Source: Acidobacteriaceae bacterium
GTDB taxonomy: Bacteria; Acidobacteriota; Terriglobia; Terriglobales; Acidobacteriaceae
DNA: 64,000 nt
NCBI GenBank assembly: GCA_025462885.1
Contig: JAOAPN010000005.1
Coordinates: 149,679-213,678 of the forward strand
Reading direction: 5' to 3'
The notes below the pieces were generated by a model. That model searched no databases, was not told the DNA's origin, and saw only the letters and a list, made by a program, of their open reading frames with translations. This document shows positions 9,323-18,727 of the stretch, in pieces; the stretch's first letter is position 1, and each line of letters begins with the position of its first letter. The translations under genes were made by a program, and so were the position numbers.

Positions 9323-9448
9323 CGGCCTGGTCTGGCCGAAGTCTTAGGTGTCATGAGCCGGCTTGCTCCGGACTTTATGATGACGCAGATCACTCGCACG
9401 CGCCTACGTGTTCTCAAGAAAATACGTGAACACATGAAGTTTAGCTGA
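9323..9448 (+). pseudogene. C-terminal remnant of a DltE-like SDR
   Basis: The frame reads RPGLAEVLGVMSRLAPDFMM and then TQITRTRLRVLKK up to TGA 9446-9448. It matches the last ~35 residues of the SDR encoded at 7521-8285 (RPGLARVLGVMSRLAPDFMM, AQIT) almost residue for residue, with mostly synonymous base changes. No N-terminal part is present: the SDR at 8496-9305 ends 17 bases upstream. This is therefore a leftover of a duplicated gene. Confidence 0.8.
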
Positions 9449-9522
9449 GAGTTCACTATCCACACGCTCAGTTCCGTGCAGTTTTCAATCCCAGCCCCCT
9501 TACGAACGTTCAGAGGTAGGCG

Positions 9523-9909
9523 ATGCAGAAACGTAAGGATCAACGGACCGGAACGCAGACTACCGACTTGGGATACTCGCGGCGTGTGAGTCTTACGCTT
9601 GAAGTCTTATTCAGAGGTAAGTGGCGGGTGCATATCCTTTGCGCCTTGCGCGTGGGGCCGGTTCGTCTTGGTCAACTTGCAAGGTTTATTCCCGGGGCCT
9701 CAAAGAAAATGCTGACGCACAACTTGCGAAGATTGGAAGCGGATGGGATTGTCGTTCGCAGAGACCTCAGCGAGACCGTCCTACATGTCGAGTATGATCT
9801 GGACGACCAGATAAGGGAGAGCCTGTTCACTCTTTTGGAGAATCTGGCAAATTGGGGCGATTCCTATCTGGCAAGATCGATACAAGCTGAAAGTGAAGAA
9901 GGACCGTAG
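9523..9909 (+). CDS. HxlR-family transcriptional regulator
   Basis: A 128-residue winged-helix regulator of the HxlR type. The family pattern is clear: LTLEVLFRGKWRVHILCALR (residues ~26-45), the turn RLGQLARFIPGASKKMLTHN, and RRLEADGIVVRRDLSETVLHVEYDL as the wing. The usual conserved cysteine near the N-terminus is absent. Start ATG 9523 has GAGGTAGGCG upstream. HxlR proteins commonly repress adjacent oxidoreductase genes in response to redox or aldehyde stress, and the SDR genes upstream are plausible targets; this is inference from context. Confidence 0.87.
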   Translation: MQKRKDQRTGTQTTDLGYSRRVSLTLEVLFRGKWRVHILCALRVGPVRLGQLARFIPGASKKMLTHNLRRLEADGIVVRRDLSETVLHVEYDLDDQIRESLFTLLENLANWGDSYLARSIQAESEEGP

Positions 9910-10131
9910 TTGCGTTCCAACCGCGAGCAACTGTCACATGGTCTCAGCCGACGATAGTGCTGCTTGGCGGTCACATTGCGACGCGAGTTCAGGAACCATT
10001 ACCCACCTCTGAGGTGACCAAGCGGCACGTAGTTCTGAGGAGCGAGAACCGCGCTATACAAACTGCCTGGTGCAGCTCAACATAAGCCGACTTCGCCGTA
10101 ACAATCCACAGAGTAGGCAATGCAACTACGC

Positions 10132-10917
10132 CTACAGCCTTTGCCCAAATCGCTTCTCCATTGAGGGGCGATAGGTTCTACTGACACGAGGACGGGAACC
10201 GTCTTTTAGAAGAAGCTCAAACTCCCCATGGGAGAGGGGCTCCAACTGCACAACACTATCGATATTGACGATGACAGAGCGGTGTATACGAAGAAAGCGG
10301 CTTGGGTCGAGACCCCGCTCCAGATCAGTTAGCGAGGCCCGGCAGAGAGATACTTTCCCGGAGGTGTGGAGGGTTACATAGACCCCGGCAGCCTCGATCC
10401 AATCAATGTCTTTCACACGCACAAACCTGGTGATTTCGCTCGTCTTGACCGCCAGTCGATCCAGATAAGGCTTTTCCGTTGCTTGCGCCGCGATCACCCG
10501 GGCGAGGCTTTTGCCAAACTCACGTAGGTGGAGGTCGTCCCTACGACCTTTCACCCGGGTCATCATCGCCTCGAACCGCTCATCGCTGAAAGGCTTGAGG
10601 AGATAGTCCAGAGCATTTGCCTCGAAGGCGCGGATGGCGTGCTGGTCGTAGGCGGTAACAAAGACAGTGAGGGGCATATTTTCCGGCCCAACCGCTTCCA
10701 TAACCTCCAGGCCGCTCAACTCAGGCATCTGCACATCCAGAAGCACCAGGTCTGGCCTTTCGCTGAGGATCATCTGCACCGCGGTTTCTCCGTCCCCTGC
10801 TTCATGCAGCGAACGCACTTCCGCATCCTGCTTCAACAAGTCGGCGATGCGCTGTCGCGCTGGGGCTTCATCATCCACGATGAGTGCCCGAATACCATCA
10901 GGTCGTAAGACAGTCAT
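10132..10917 (-). CDS. LytTR-family response regulator
   Basis: A 261-residue response regulator: receiver domain at ~8-125 (IRALIVDDE acidic pocket, phospho-acceptor Asp about residue 61 in LLDVQMPELSG, the T/S and K positions in VFVTAYDQ and YLLKPF), then a LytTR DNA-binding domain at ~160-260 (VRVKDIDWIEAAGVYVTLHT, FLRIHRSVIVNID). ATG 10917 is preferred over the longer frame because AAAGGAGA precedes it. It overlaps the end of the sensor kinase gene by 20 bases, so the two are translationally coupled and form one two-component system. The target promoter is unknown. Confidence 0.9.
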   Translation of the reverse strand: MTVLRPDGIRALIVDDEAPARQRIADLLKQDAEVRSLHEAGDGETAVQMILSERPDLVLLDVQMPELSGLEVMEAVGPENMPLTVFVTAYDQHAIRAFEANALDYLLKPFSDERFEAMMTRVKGRRDDLHLREFGKSLARVIAAQATEKPYLDRLAVKTSEITRFVRVKDIDWIEAAGVYVTLHTSGKVSLCRASLTDLERGLDPSRFLRIHRSVIVNIDSVVQLEPLSHGEFELLLKDGSRPRVSRTYRPSMEKRFGQRL

Positions 10918-11989
10918 CTGTCTCCTTTCGCTTGTGCATGGGAAGGGAAATTGACACCTCTGTTCCGCCCTCACTTCTGCGTCGGACGTCGAAGTGACTC
11001 GTATTGCCGGGATACATTCCGGCGAATCGCTCTCTTGTCACTGAGAGTCCAACTCCCTTATGCGTATCGAACGACCAGCCAGGCGCCAACCCGACGCCGT
11101 CGTCCAGCACCTGGATGAGCAGCTTTTCCTCAGCACACTGAGCAATCAGGACGATTGACCCACCCCGAGCCCTTCTGGAGATGCCATGCCGGATGGCATT
11201 TTCCACCAGCGGCTGAATGAAGAGACTGGGAACCAGAGCATCTCTTACGTCCGGGGCGATCCTCATTTCGATCTTCAAGGCATCGCCAAAGCGAATCCTT
11301 TGTATGGCGAGGTAGTGATCAAGGAAAGCCAACTCCTCGGTAAGGGATATCTCTTGAGCCCCTTGTGAGTTCAGGGAAAGGCGTAGCAAGTCGCCCAGGT
11401 GTTCGATCATTCTCCTCGCAAGTTTGGGCTCACGCTCGACCTGTGAGGAAACGGTATTGAGCGCATTGAAGAGGAAGTGTGGGTCTAACTGCATCCGCAA
11501 TGCATTGAGCCGAGCCTCTGAGAAGTTCTTTTGCAGACGCTCCGTTTGCAATTCTGCGGAGACGAAGCGCTGGTGGTAGAGGTAGGTCTCCCACACGCCG
11601 ACGATGAGGCAGTACACAAGCATGCTCCAGAACATTTCCCTGAGAGCTTCGGAGATGACTCTCGTCCCGGACAGCCTTGACCAGGTACCCACACCGAGCA
11701 ATGCTTTTAAAGCGGCCTCGACGTAGCCATACACGATTGTCACGAGCGGGCCCAGAGCCAGGAGAGTGAGGGAGCGAGGCAGGATTCGTTGCACGGGGAA
11801 AGGGAGCGCATAATCGACGGCCAGGATGCCCGGAACGAGGATTCCCCAGGACCACCATTGCGCCAACGCGGACATCAGCACCTTGTGCAGGTTGCTGTTC
11901 TGCCCCAGTTGAGGCAAAGCAAAGATCACAGCAATCGCCGTCCAGAAAACGACTGAAAAGATCGACCATCTGAGAGTAGTTTTCATCAT
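10898..11989 (-). CDS. LytS/YehU-type sensor histidine kinase
   Basis: A 363-residue membrane kinase. About four transmembrane helices lie in the first 140 residues (for example SIFSVVFWTAIAVIFALP and SLTLLALGPLVTIVYGYV). A short coiled coil leads into the His_kinase domain, with the phospho-acceptor motif QLDPHFLFNALN (His ~171). A HATPase_c domain follows (PLVENAIRHGI N-box, LDDGVGLAPG, KGVGLSVTRERF). There is no extracytoplasmic sensor domain, so it probably senses within the membrane. Partner: the LytTR regulator overlapping its 3' end. Divergent from the NTF2-like gene at 12251. Confidence 0.9.
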   Translation of the reverse strand: MMKTTLRWSIFSVVFWTAIAVIFALPQLGQNSNLHKVLMSALAQWWSWGILVPGILAVDYALPFPVQRILPRSLTLLALGPLVTIVYGYVEAALKALLGVGTWSRLSGTRVISEALREMFWSMLVYCLIVGVWETYLYHQRFVSAELQTERLQKNFSEARLNALRMQLDPHFLFNALNTVSSQVEREPKLARRMIEHLGDLLRLSLNSQGAQEISLTEELAFLDHYLAIQRIRFGDALKIEMRIAPDVRDALVPSLFIQPLVENAIRHGISRRARGGSIVLIAQCAEEKLLIQVLDDGVGLAPGWSFDTHKGVGLSVTRERFAGMYPGNTSHFDVRRRSEGGTEVSISLPMHKRKETDDCLTT

Positions 11990-12250
11990 TGCTTGTCAAG
12001 CCATTTTGACAGATCACATTTGTCAGAGTGACGCTCCTCGGCGGAGGAAGGGCCGTTGAGAGATTTCAGAGGCTCCATTGTGTTCTTTTAGCATCCGGCT
12101 CATTCGCTCTCTAGGCCGATCTGCACCCGTCAGAACCGCTTCGAAACATATCCTCCGGGTGCGTGGTGAGTGTGCGTAGAGTCACGTTAGACATTCTTGC
12201 TCTCACATCCAGATGTGACCTCTGCAACCTTCGTCTTTCAGGAGAAACAT

Positions 12251-12784
12251 ATGAAGCGTTTCATCAGCAGCATCCTCTTTGCACTCACGATTCTGACTGG
12301 CACCGCAAGCTTGGCTCAAAGCCCATCAACTGCTGAGAGCAGCAAGACCATCCCTACCAGCATCGCGTCAGATACCGTCGACGTTCAGCATGTGATCGAC
12401 GCCTACCACGAAGCCGTTCTCAACCACGACGGATCTCGACTGGCGGGTCTATTTCTTCCTCAAGGCGGTATGTGGCTCAACGTGCTCTCCGATGAGGCTT
12501 ACGCCCGCGCAAAAGCGAAAAAGCCGGATGCGTTAAAGATTCGCGTCGGAAGCTACTCAGATTTCGCAAAGCTCGTTTCGACTTCAAAGGTCAGCTTCAA
12601 TCCGACGCACACACATCTGCAGCAGAATAGCGATGGAACAATTGCTTCGGTGTACTTCGACTTCGTATTCCTGGCCGACGGAGAAGAAACCAATCGCGGG
12701 AGCGAGACTTGGGTTTTGGTTAAGGGAGCGGATGGCTGGAGAATAGCCGGGATGACCTTTTCATCAAATCCACCCACGCCATAA
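12251..12784 (+). CDS. Secreted NTF2/SnoaL-like protein
   Basis: A 177-residue protein beginning with a typical Sec signal peptide (MKRFISSILFALTILTGTAS, cleavage expected after LAQ). The mature part starts with VQHVIDAYHEAVLNHDGSRL and contains GSETWVLVKGADGWRIAGMT, the pattern of DUF4440/SnoaL-like members of the NTF2 superfamily, which form cone-shaped barrels that bind or convert small molecules. Nothing specifies the ligand. ATG 12251 is chosen because CAGGAGAAACAT precedes it and the signal peptide then starts directly; an upstream in-frame ATG at 12197 would spoil the signal. It is divergently arranged from the first LytS/LytTR pair, which may regulate it. Confidence 0.8.
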   Translation: MKRFISSILFALTILTGTASLAQSPSTAESSKTIPTSIASDTVDVQHVIDAYHEAVLNHDGSRLAGLFLPQGGMWLNVLSDEAYARAKAKKPDALKIRVGSYSDFAKLVSTSKVSFNPTHTHLQQNSDGTIASVYFDFVFLADGEETNRGSETWVLVKGADGWRIAGMTFSSNPPTP

Positions 12785-13166
12785 CCGTTTGCATCGATGG
12801 AACGAACCCAGCGCAGCTCCGCTTCTCGCAAAGCCGGCTGATGAACAGGGAGCGAATTAAACCTTCGATACTGAAAGAGGGTTGTGCCAGTAAATCGAAC
12901 AGAGTACGGACCTTTTCTAACGCCCCGTTCGGAAGAAGTGGACCGCCTTGTTGCAGTTATTCGATGCAACTCATTGAGGGCTAACAGCCAACGGAACTGC
13001 AGAGTTCCAGCGGCCTCGGCAGATAAACATGTCTGCGCGAGTTCGCCCCCACTCTGGAGAAAGCGCCGCGTGCGGTTAGTCCGTAAGACACCTTCTCGTG
13101 AGTGGTTGCGGCGAAGAGAAGTGCGTTCCTGGGATTGATCCAATTAAAGCTGTTGCGCAGCAGCGA
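12785..13166. other. Intergenic stretch, nothing recognised
   Basis: About 380 bases between the NTF2-like gene and the LysR remnant. Frames here have no family resemblance. I see no strong hairpin with a T-run, operator or RNA gene. Confidence 0.35.
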
Positions 13167-13721
13167 TCACGGGACAAACCTGTTCCCGGATTCACTCAAA
13201 GGCGGGTTCTTGTCTGCGTGAGCGGCCCAAACCATCGCGATTAGAGCCACTTCTAAATTGAAGGGCACGTCGCAGACTGTCAGACCAAACATGCTTGCGT
13301 AACGTTTTGCAATCCACGTCGGGAGAGTTGCTATAAACGGCGACTCAGTCGCGGCGGTGAGAACAGTCAGAAATTCCGGAGCCGCCATAGCAACGTCGAG
13401 TCGAAGATTGAGCCTCTTCAAGGCGTCGTCGAGACAGCCCTCGATTTCCTGCTTCTGCGACACGAGTGCATGTCTCGCCGCACGGTATTCTCCCCGCGTG
13501 AGACCATGAGAAAATTTCAGTAGCTTCGGGTTATAGCAGTACGAAAGCGACTGCTGAAAGAGTTCCTTGCGCCGGTAGCGTCTTGCGCCTTCAAAGTGGC
13601 CATCGATCACTTGTTCACCTCCTTGTGGCTTGCGGACGGCCATGGAAGCCGACGATCTACCAGCCCAACCACGACAACGAAATGCTATTGTCTGCATGGA
13701 ATGTTCCCTTGCAGGGAACAA
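13167..13721 (-). pseudogene. LysR-family regulator, C-terminal remnant
   Basis: From about residue 50 the frame matches the effector-binding domain of NodD/LinR-like LysR regulators: YNPKLLKFSHGLTRGEYRAA, RHALVSQKQEIEGCLDDAL, LTAATESPFIATLPTWIAKR and FNLEVALIAMVWAAHADKNP. The N-terminal helix-turn-helix and the first half of the effector domain are missing; the upstream ~50 codons resemble nothing. The extreme C-terminus also diverges after ADKNPPL. It can no longer bind DNA as a LysR protein, so I call it a pseudogene. A 19-bp inverted repeat overlaps its 5' end. Confidence 0.75.
13702..13720. promoter_or_regulatory. Inverted repeat at the 5' end of the LysR remnant
   Basis: TGTTCCC-TTGCA-GGGAACA, a perfect 7-5-7 repeat. 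It could be an old operator of the decayed LysR gene or of a neighbour. No T-run follows on either strand, so a terminator is less likely. Confidence 0.35.
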
Positions 13722-14019
13722 TTTGTGATTCGGGTATCATTTGGATCCGCGACCTCTGCCCAAAAGCAAAGGTCTGAGCACAGCATAGGCAAAGGTTTAG
13801 AGGGCAAAGGTCACGGGTCCGATAAGGGGCCCATAACCGCTCCTTTGGGTGTCTCAGGGCACTCAGGTAGCCATTCGCTACGCCTAGTGTCAACAAGTTA
13901 CAATTTACCGGTTAGCTGTCACGGAAGAGGTTGTGTGAATTATCACAAAAATCCTTGCAAATGACGATGAGCCACTTTCACTACTGACATTTAGCCAGAT
14001 CCTTGCCTGCACGCAACCC

Positions 14020-14793
14020 TTATGCTTGGCCCGCAGATGCCAAAACCGCCTTCCATCCTGAATCGCTCATGCGGAGTCGCCTGCCATTGGAAAGAATTGC
14101 GGTGCCCTCACCTCGTCCTTCGCGGATGACCTCACGAATGCAGCTAAGGTTCACGATGACAGAGCGGTGAATCCTCACAAATTTCTTTGGGTCGAGAGTG
14201 GACGCGAGTTCCTTCATGCTTTCTCGCAGAAGATAATCCTTGTGGCCGGTGTGGATGGACACGCAGTAATCGGCCGCTTCAATGCACACAATCTGATCGA
14301 CATCGAGGAGTAGCGTCTTGACGCCGTCCGGCAGCAGGAGCCGATTGCGATACGCGGCAGGCGCAGCTTGTGGCCCCATATTTGTCAGGAGCGAACGTAG
14401 AGTCTCCTCAGACAAGCCACCGGACTTAAATGCGAGTTGCTCTTTCACACGCTGGAGGCAGTCCCTCAGCCGATCTTCTTCGACAGGCTTGGTCAGATAA
14501 TCAAGAGCATGCACCTCAAAAGCTTTCAGTGCGTAGCTGTCATGCGCTGTCACGAAGATTGTGATGGGCATTTCTCGCACGCCAACCTTATCGATTAGAT
14601 CCAGGCCGCTCTCACCTGGCATCTGGATATCGAGGAAGACCACATCGACGTCGTTGGTCTTAAGGAAGTTCGCGGCTTCTCTGCCGTTTCTACACTCTCC
14701 GCTCACCGTAAACTCTGGATCCACGGAGAGCAGCCTTGCCATACGTGTTCGCGCAAGTACTTCGTCATCGACGATCAGTGATCGGATCTTCAC
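14020..14793 (-). CDS. LytTR-family response regulator
   Basis: A 257-residue response regulator. The receiver domain (MKIRSLIVDDEVLARTRMAR) has phospho-acceptor Asp55 in VVFLDIQMPGESG, then VTAHD and YLTKPV. A LytTR domain occupies the C-terminal ~100 residues (IVCIEAADYCVSIHTGHKDY, KFVRIHRSVIVNLSCIREVI). Its start overlaps the stop of the kinase gene by four bases (ATGA), a classic coupling. With the kinase and the TonB-dependent receptor gene just upstream it appears to form one transcription unit, suggesting a system that monitors or controls that receptor. Confidence 0.92.
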   Translation of the reverse strand: MKIRSLIVDDEVLARTRMARLLSVDPEFTVSGECRNGREAANFLKTNDVDVVFLDIQMPGESGLDLIDKVGVREMPITIFVTAHDSYALKAFEVHALDYLTKPVEEDRLRDCLQRVKEQLAFKSGGLSEETLRSLLTNMGPQAAPAAYRNRLLLPDGVKTLLLDVDQIVCIEAADYCVSIHTGHKDYLLRESMKELASTLDPKKFVRIHRSVIVNLSCIREVIREGRGEGTAILSNGRRLRMSDSGWKAVLASAGQA

Positions 14794-15923
14794 GCCGTTA
14801 CCGTCTCGTAGGGGATTGCGATACGAACCTGAAAGCCTCCGTGCTCCTCGGGTTTGGCGTGGAAGGAATGCCGATCGGGGTAGAAATGCGCGAGCCGCGT
14901 CGCAGTATTGCTCAAGCCAATCCCGTGTCCTTCTGGTTTCTCGACTGTCGGGCCTGAACCGTCATCCAGGATACGCAGATAGAGCATGTCATCTTTGCGT
15001 TCGACAAATGTCTGGATCATTCCGCCTTTTTCCGACTGACCGATACCATGACGAATGGCGTTTTCCATCAGGGGTTGCAGCAGGAAGCTGGGTATCAGGG
15101 CGTTGAGAGCAGACGGATCGATCCGGAATTCGATGCGTAGGCGGTCGGCGAAGCGAACCTGCTCGATGGCGAGATAGTTCTCGACCACATCCAACTCCTG
15201 TGCCAGAGAAATCTTCTGCGGCGCAGGTCGTCTGAGCGTCATCTTCAAGATCGTATTCAGATGCTTCAGCATATCGGTGGCCTGCTGCTTGTGTCCGCTT
15301 TCAACCAGTTCCGTGATGGAGTTCAGTGTATTGAAGAGGAAGTGTGGTTCCACCTGCGCCTGTAGCGCATGGAGTTGCGCTGCTGTGAGCGCCCGCTGTA
15401 GTTCAAGCGACTGGAAGGCATTCCGCTGTGCCTGCAACTGAAGACGGGTTACAGCTGCAACGCCGAAGATGAAGCCGTAAACCAGCATCTCAAGGCCCCA
15501 ACGATTTAGGTCCAGATAGTGATGCCAGGTAAGTTCCTTCCTGAGCCATGCGACATGACTGAAAAGATCGTCCGCCGCAGCCATCCATAGAAGGTGTCCC
15601 ACGCCGAGAATCGCTGCCGCAACGGTGTGTAGCAGCAAAGGAACAGTGGCCATCCGAAGCGATGCGGGCCAGCGCTTTCCAATGTGCCAAATCGCGAGTG
15701 CCGTTAGGCCCCACCAGCCGGACAAAGTGAATCCATAACGCACCGAATCAAGGTCGGTGATGGAGTGACACTCTGCCGCCGTTGCCAATGCAATCGCAAT
15801 GGTCGCAGGAAGAATGATATGCCAGGCATTGACGGAAATGGGCTCGCGAACCATCGCAACACTCCCCGGGGCATGTGCCTCAGCCGCCTTTACATCTTCA
15901 CGAATAACGCTGAAATGACCCAT
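14790..15923 (-). CDS. LytS/YehU-type sensor histidine kinase
   Basis: A 377-residue membrane kinase with about four hydrophobic helices in the first 150 residues (IILPATIAIALATA, WWGLTALAIW, PLLLHTVAAAILGVGHLLW, LEMLVYGFIFGVAAV). The His_kinase motif QAQVEPHFLFNTLNSITELV (His ~194) follows, then a HATPase_c domain (LMENAIRHGIGQ, LDDGSGP, GIGLSNTATRL). ATG 15923 is preferred over one 27 bases earlier because GGGAGG lies at a proper distance before it. The TonB receptor stop is only 44 bases upstream on the same strand and the regulator overlaps downstream, so receptor, kinase and regulator are probably co-transcribed. Confidence 0.9.
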   Translation of the reverse strand: MGHFSVIREDVKAAEAHAPGSVAMVREPISVNAWHIILPATIAIALATAAECHSITDLDSVRYGFTLSGWWGLTALAIWHIGKRWPASLRMATVPLLLHTVAAAILGVGHLLWMAAADDLFSHVAWLRKELTWHHYLDLNRWGLEMLVYGFIFGVAAVTRLQLQAQRNAFQSLELQRALTAAQLHALQAQVEPHFLFNTLNSITELVESGHKQQATDMLKHLNTILKMTLRRPAPQKISLAQELDVVENYLAIEQVRFADRLRIEFRIDPSALNALIPSFLLQPLMENAIRHGIGQSEKGGMIQTFVERKDDMLYLRILDDGSGPTVEKPEGHGIGLSNTATRLAHFYPDRHSFHAKPEEHGGFQVRIAIPYETVTA

Positions 15924-15967
15924 GGATGAGCCTCCCGGAAGCATGTGCATTCATTGTACGAATTTCT

Positions 15968-18727
15968 TCAAAATGAGAAGCGAGCGCCCAGCTCTATGCG
16001 CCGCGCGGCCTCCGCCTGATACGGCTTGTCCACGCTGGGAGATGAGATAACAGTTCCTACGCCGTTTACATTCGTGTGGTTCAGGATGTTCGCGCTGCGC
16101 ACGTTGAACGTGAACGTCCGTAAATGATCTGTGTTCTTCGGATTCAGTACAAATGCTCGGCTAAGATTCATATCCAGATGCACAGTCGGTGGCATCGTAC
16201 CTACATTTCTTGGCACGGTACCATTTACCGTGTTCGCCGTCATCAGCCCGTAGCGAGTGCTGTATACGCCCGGCCCGGCGGCCGATGCATAGGATGGCCG
16301 GTCGTTGAGGATGCCATCTCCATTGCCATCCGTTCCGGTAGTGATGGTGTAGGAGCTTCCCGAGTACGCGCTGAACTGGCCTGACAGCTCCAGCTTCCTT
16401 GGAAGAACGGCATTTGCAAAGAGAGTAGCTCCATTGATATTTAACCAGTCAACGCGAGCCGATTCACCCTGCTCATCGTATGCCGACTGAGGGCTCACAA
16501 TACCATCGCCGCCGTTTGCTTTGAAGATCATGTGCCGATAGCGTGCCTGTATTTGAAACCGCTTATAGCTGTTCTGTTCAAGCGCGATCGCGACCACGTG
16601 CCCTGCAAGGTGGCCGGAGTTTTCAAAGCGCAGGATGTTTTCGTTTCCGCCATAGGGCCTTGGTGCGTGCAGGGCTGTAGTGGGCTCCGCTGGCGTGCCG
16701 ATGCTTGCGGTCACCATGGGCGCGTTAATGTTGCGCATGCGAATAGTGTTCCAATCCTCACCCCAGTAGAAACTGGCGCGAGCGAGCCACTGGTGGCCAA
16801 AGCTGTATTCGACGTTGCTGTCAGAGGAAACCGTCGCTTTCTGTGAGAGCCCCGGAGCAAATGCGTAAATGCTGGAAACAGCGACCGAGCCTGAGGTGGG
16901 CAACAAGGGCGTGGCATAGCTTGGCGAATACACAGTTGTCTGCTGCTGGCGAACTCCATTCAAGCGAAAGGCATTGGCAAAAGCTCTTGCATCGTTGACA
17001 TCTTGAAAGATGCCCGCGCGTGTGTGAAAGACCCACTTCGATCGCTTGTCCGCAGACCAGGCCAGGCTGATTCGTGGCTCGAAGTTTGCAAAGCTGTTCG
17101 GGGCAGTTTGCATCTGATAACGCAGACCTCCGGCTATCGTGAGCCGAGGCGAAGCCTGCAGCGTCTCCTCCACATAAAGCGCTGCGTTCCACCTCGTAAA
17201 TGGAACCACCGGGTTGCCTGTGCTGATTTGATACCGTGTGGGCACACCGCCTGCCAAAGCAAGCAACGTGCGACGATACTGCTCCATGCCGTCAATCGTG
17301 GTGGCCGGGCCTGTAGGCAAATTGTTGCCATCAAGAACTGGTGCACCACCTCCACCAAAGAGCCATGCTCCATTGAAAGTGTCAGGAGTGTAGTTTCGTG
17401 TGAAGGTCGCCTGCGCCTGGGAACCCATCTTGAGACTGCTTTTGCCCTTCGTCAGCAGTAGATCGTGATCCATTTCAAGGTTGAAACCATGGTTGTTCAG
17501 GTTTTGGCTTGTCGCGCCGCCGCCGGTGAAGTAACCCGACACCTGCAGTGAAGGCGCTGTGGAGTTGGGAGCGTTCTGCAGTCTCCACCAAGTTAGCCCC
17601 ACCCTCGTCTGGTGCAATTGATTGGTGCCGACCGTCAATGCGTTGGCAAAGCGAAGATCATACTGACTCGTAAAGTTGGAGTAGCCTGCTTCAGGCAGCA
17701 CAAGTGCACTGACTCCCTGATTGCCAAGGCTATTCACATTCGCCGCAAAGGTCGCGGTCAGTGTATCGGATTTGCCGAGCTGCCACCCGCTGCGAAGAGA
17801 TCCCATCCATAGCCGCTGGGGTGTCGGAACTGTCTGTCGGAAAGGTGCAATGGTAAAGTCCGGCTGCAATATCTGTGCATTTACCACTTTGAATTCGTCA
17901 ATGTTACGCTTCTCCAGCGCCATGGAAAAATCTCCCTTGTTTGGCACAAGGGTTCCGCTCAACTCAAATCCATAACGACGCTTACTTGCTGGCGTCGATG
18001 TGGGAGCGAATGCCGTCGTTGCGTTCCAACTGCCCGAGCTTCCAGTGAAAAAGGCCGCTCCGTGCAACGAAGGAGCCCCTGGTTTTGTAACGATCTCGAT
18101 CAAGCCAGCGCCATATGGCGGCCACCGGTACTCCGTGGAGAAGAGATCCGGATTCACGCGGATCGAAGCGATCGATCCTTTCGGCGGCAACACTGTCGCA
18201 CTCTGAAATCCGTCAACCGTGATCACAGCCGAAGTCGGATCGCCGCCTGACTCGGAGGCCAAGGCTTGAAGCTGCCGCAGGAAATCATCAGGATCATCCG
18301 CTAGCTGTTTGATCATCTGCGAGTCGAGCACGACCGTGCCTGAGCCGCGGTCTGGATCGAGTGCCACTGGATTATCGGCAGTCACCTGCACATCCGCCGA
18401 TACCGAGGCTATAGAAAGCTTCACATCCAATCGGAGTGGGTCTACCTGCGAGAGATTGCGTTGAAGCGTCGCTTCTGCGAAACCATCCGCCTGGACGTGC
18501 AGCGTAAGTGCACGCGGCTGGCAGAGAAGTACATAGTGCCCTGAGGCATCCGTGACCGATCTGCTATCACCGATTCCTGTAACGGCAGCGCCGCGGATGC
18601 TCGCTCCTGAGGGATCGCTGACGGTGCCCTCCACCCGCACACCATCCGTGCAGGCGCTTTGTGCCGAAGCCGCAACACGAAACAGAACCGGAATTGTTGC
18701 AACTACAAGTCTCCAGGAAACCTTCAT
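15968..18727 (-). CDS. TonB-dependent receptor with carboxypeptidase-regulatory-like domain
   Basis: A 919-residue outer-membrane protein. A Sec signal peptide (VVATIPVLFRVAASAQS) precedes a carboxypeptidase-regulatory-like beta-sandwich at ~30-115 (VRVEGTVSDPSGASIRGAAV). A plug-like segment follows (DPDDFLRQLQALASESGGDP, GAGLIEIVTKPG), then a large beta-barrel rich in aromatic/polar strands ending in RRIELGARFSF, with the terminal Phe typical of BAM-inserted barrels. Such Oar-like receptors are believed to import polymers or large ligands with energy from TonB. It is shorter than the two others here and only distantly similar to them. GGAGG lies upstream of ATG 18727. It is followed closely by the LytS/LytTR pair. 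The ligand is unknown. Confidence 0.88.
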   Translation of the reverse strand: MKVSWRLVVATIPVLFRVAASAQSACTDGVRVEGTVSDPSGASIRGAAVTGIGDSRSVTDASGHYVLLCQPRALTLHVQADGFAEATLQRNLSQVDPLRLDVKLSIASVSADVQVTADNPVALDPDRGSGTVVLDSQMIKQLADDPDDFLRQLQALASESGGDPTSAVITVDGFQSATVLPPKGSIASIRVNPDLFSTEYRWPPYGAGLIEIVTKPGAPSLHGAAFFTGSSGSWNATTAFAPTSTPASKRRYGFELSGTLVPNKGDFSMALEKRNIDEFKVVNAQILQPDFTIAPFRQTVPTPQRLWMGSLRSGWQLGKSDTLTATFAANVNSLGNQGVSALVLPEAGYSNFTSQYDLRFANALTVGTNQLHQTRVGLTWWRLQNAPNSTAPSLQVSGYFTGGGATSQNLNNHGFNLEMDHDLLLTKGKSSLKMGSQAQATFTRNYTPDTFNGAWLFGGGGAPVLDGNNLPTGPATTIDGMEQYRRTLLALAGGVPTRYQISTGNPVVPFTRWNAALYVEETLQASPRLTIAGGLRYQMQTAPNSFANFEPRISLAWSADKRSKWVFHTRAGIFQDVNDARAFANAFRLNGVRQQQTTVYSPSYATPLLPTSGSVAVSSIYAFAPGLSQKATVSSDSNVEYSFGHQWLARASFYWGEDWNTIRMRNINAPMVTASIGTPAEPTTALHAPRPYGGNENILRFENSGHLAGHVVAIALEQNSYKRFQIQARYRHMIFKANGGDGIVSPQSAYDEQGESARVDWLNINGATLFANAVLPRKLELSGQFSAYSGSSYTITTGTDGNGDGILNDRPSYASAAGPGVYSTRYGLMTANTVNGTVPRNVGTMPPTVHLDMNLSRAFVLNPKNTDHLRTFTFNVRSANILNHTNVNGVGTVISSPSVDKPYQAEAARRIELGARFSF

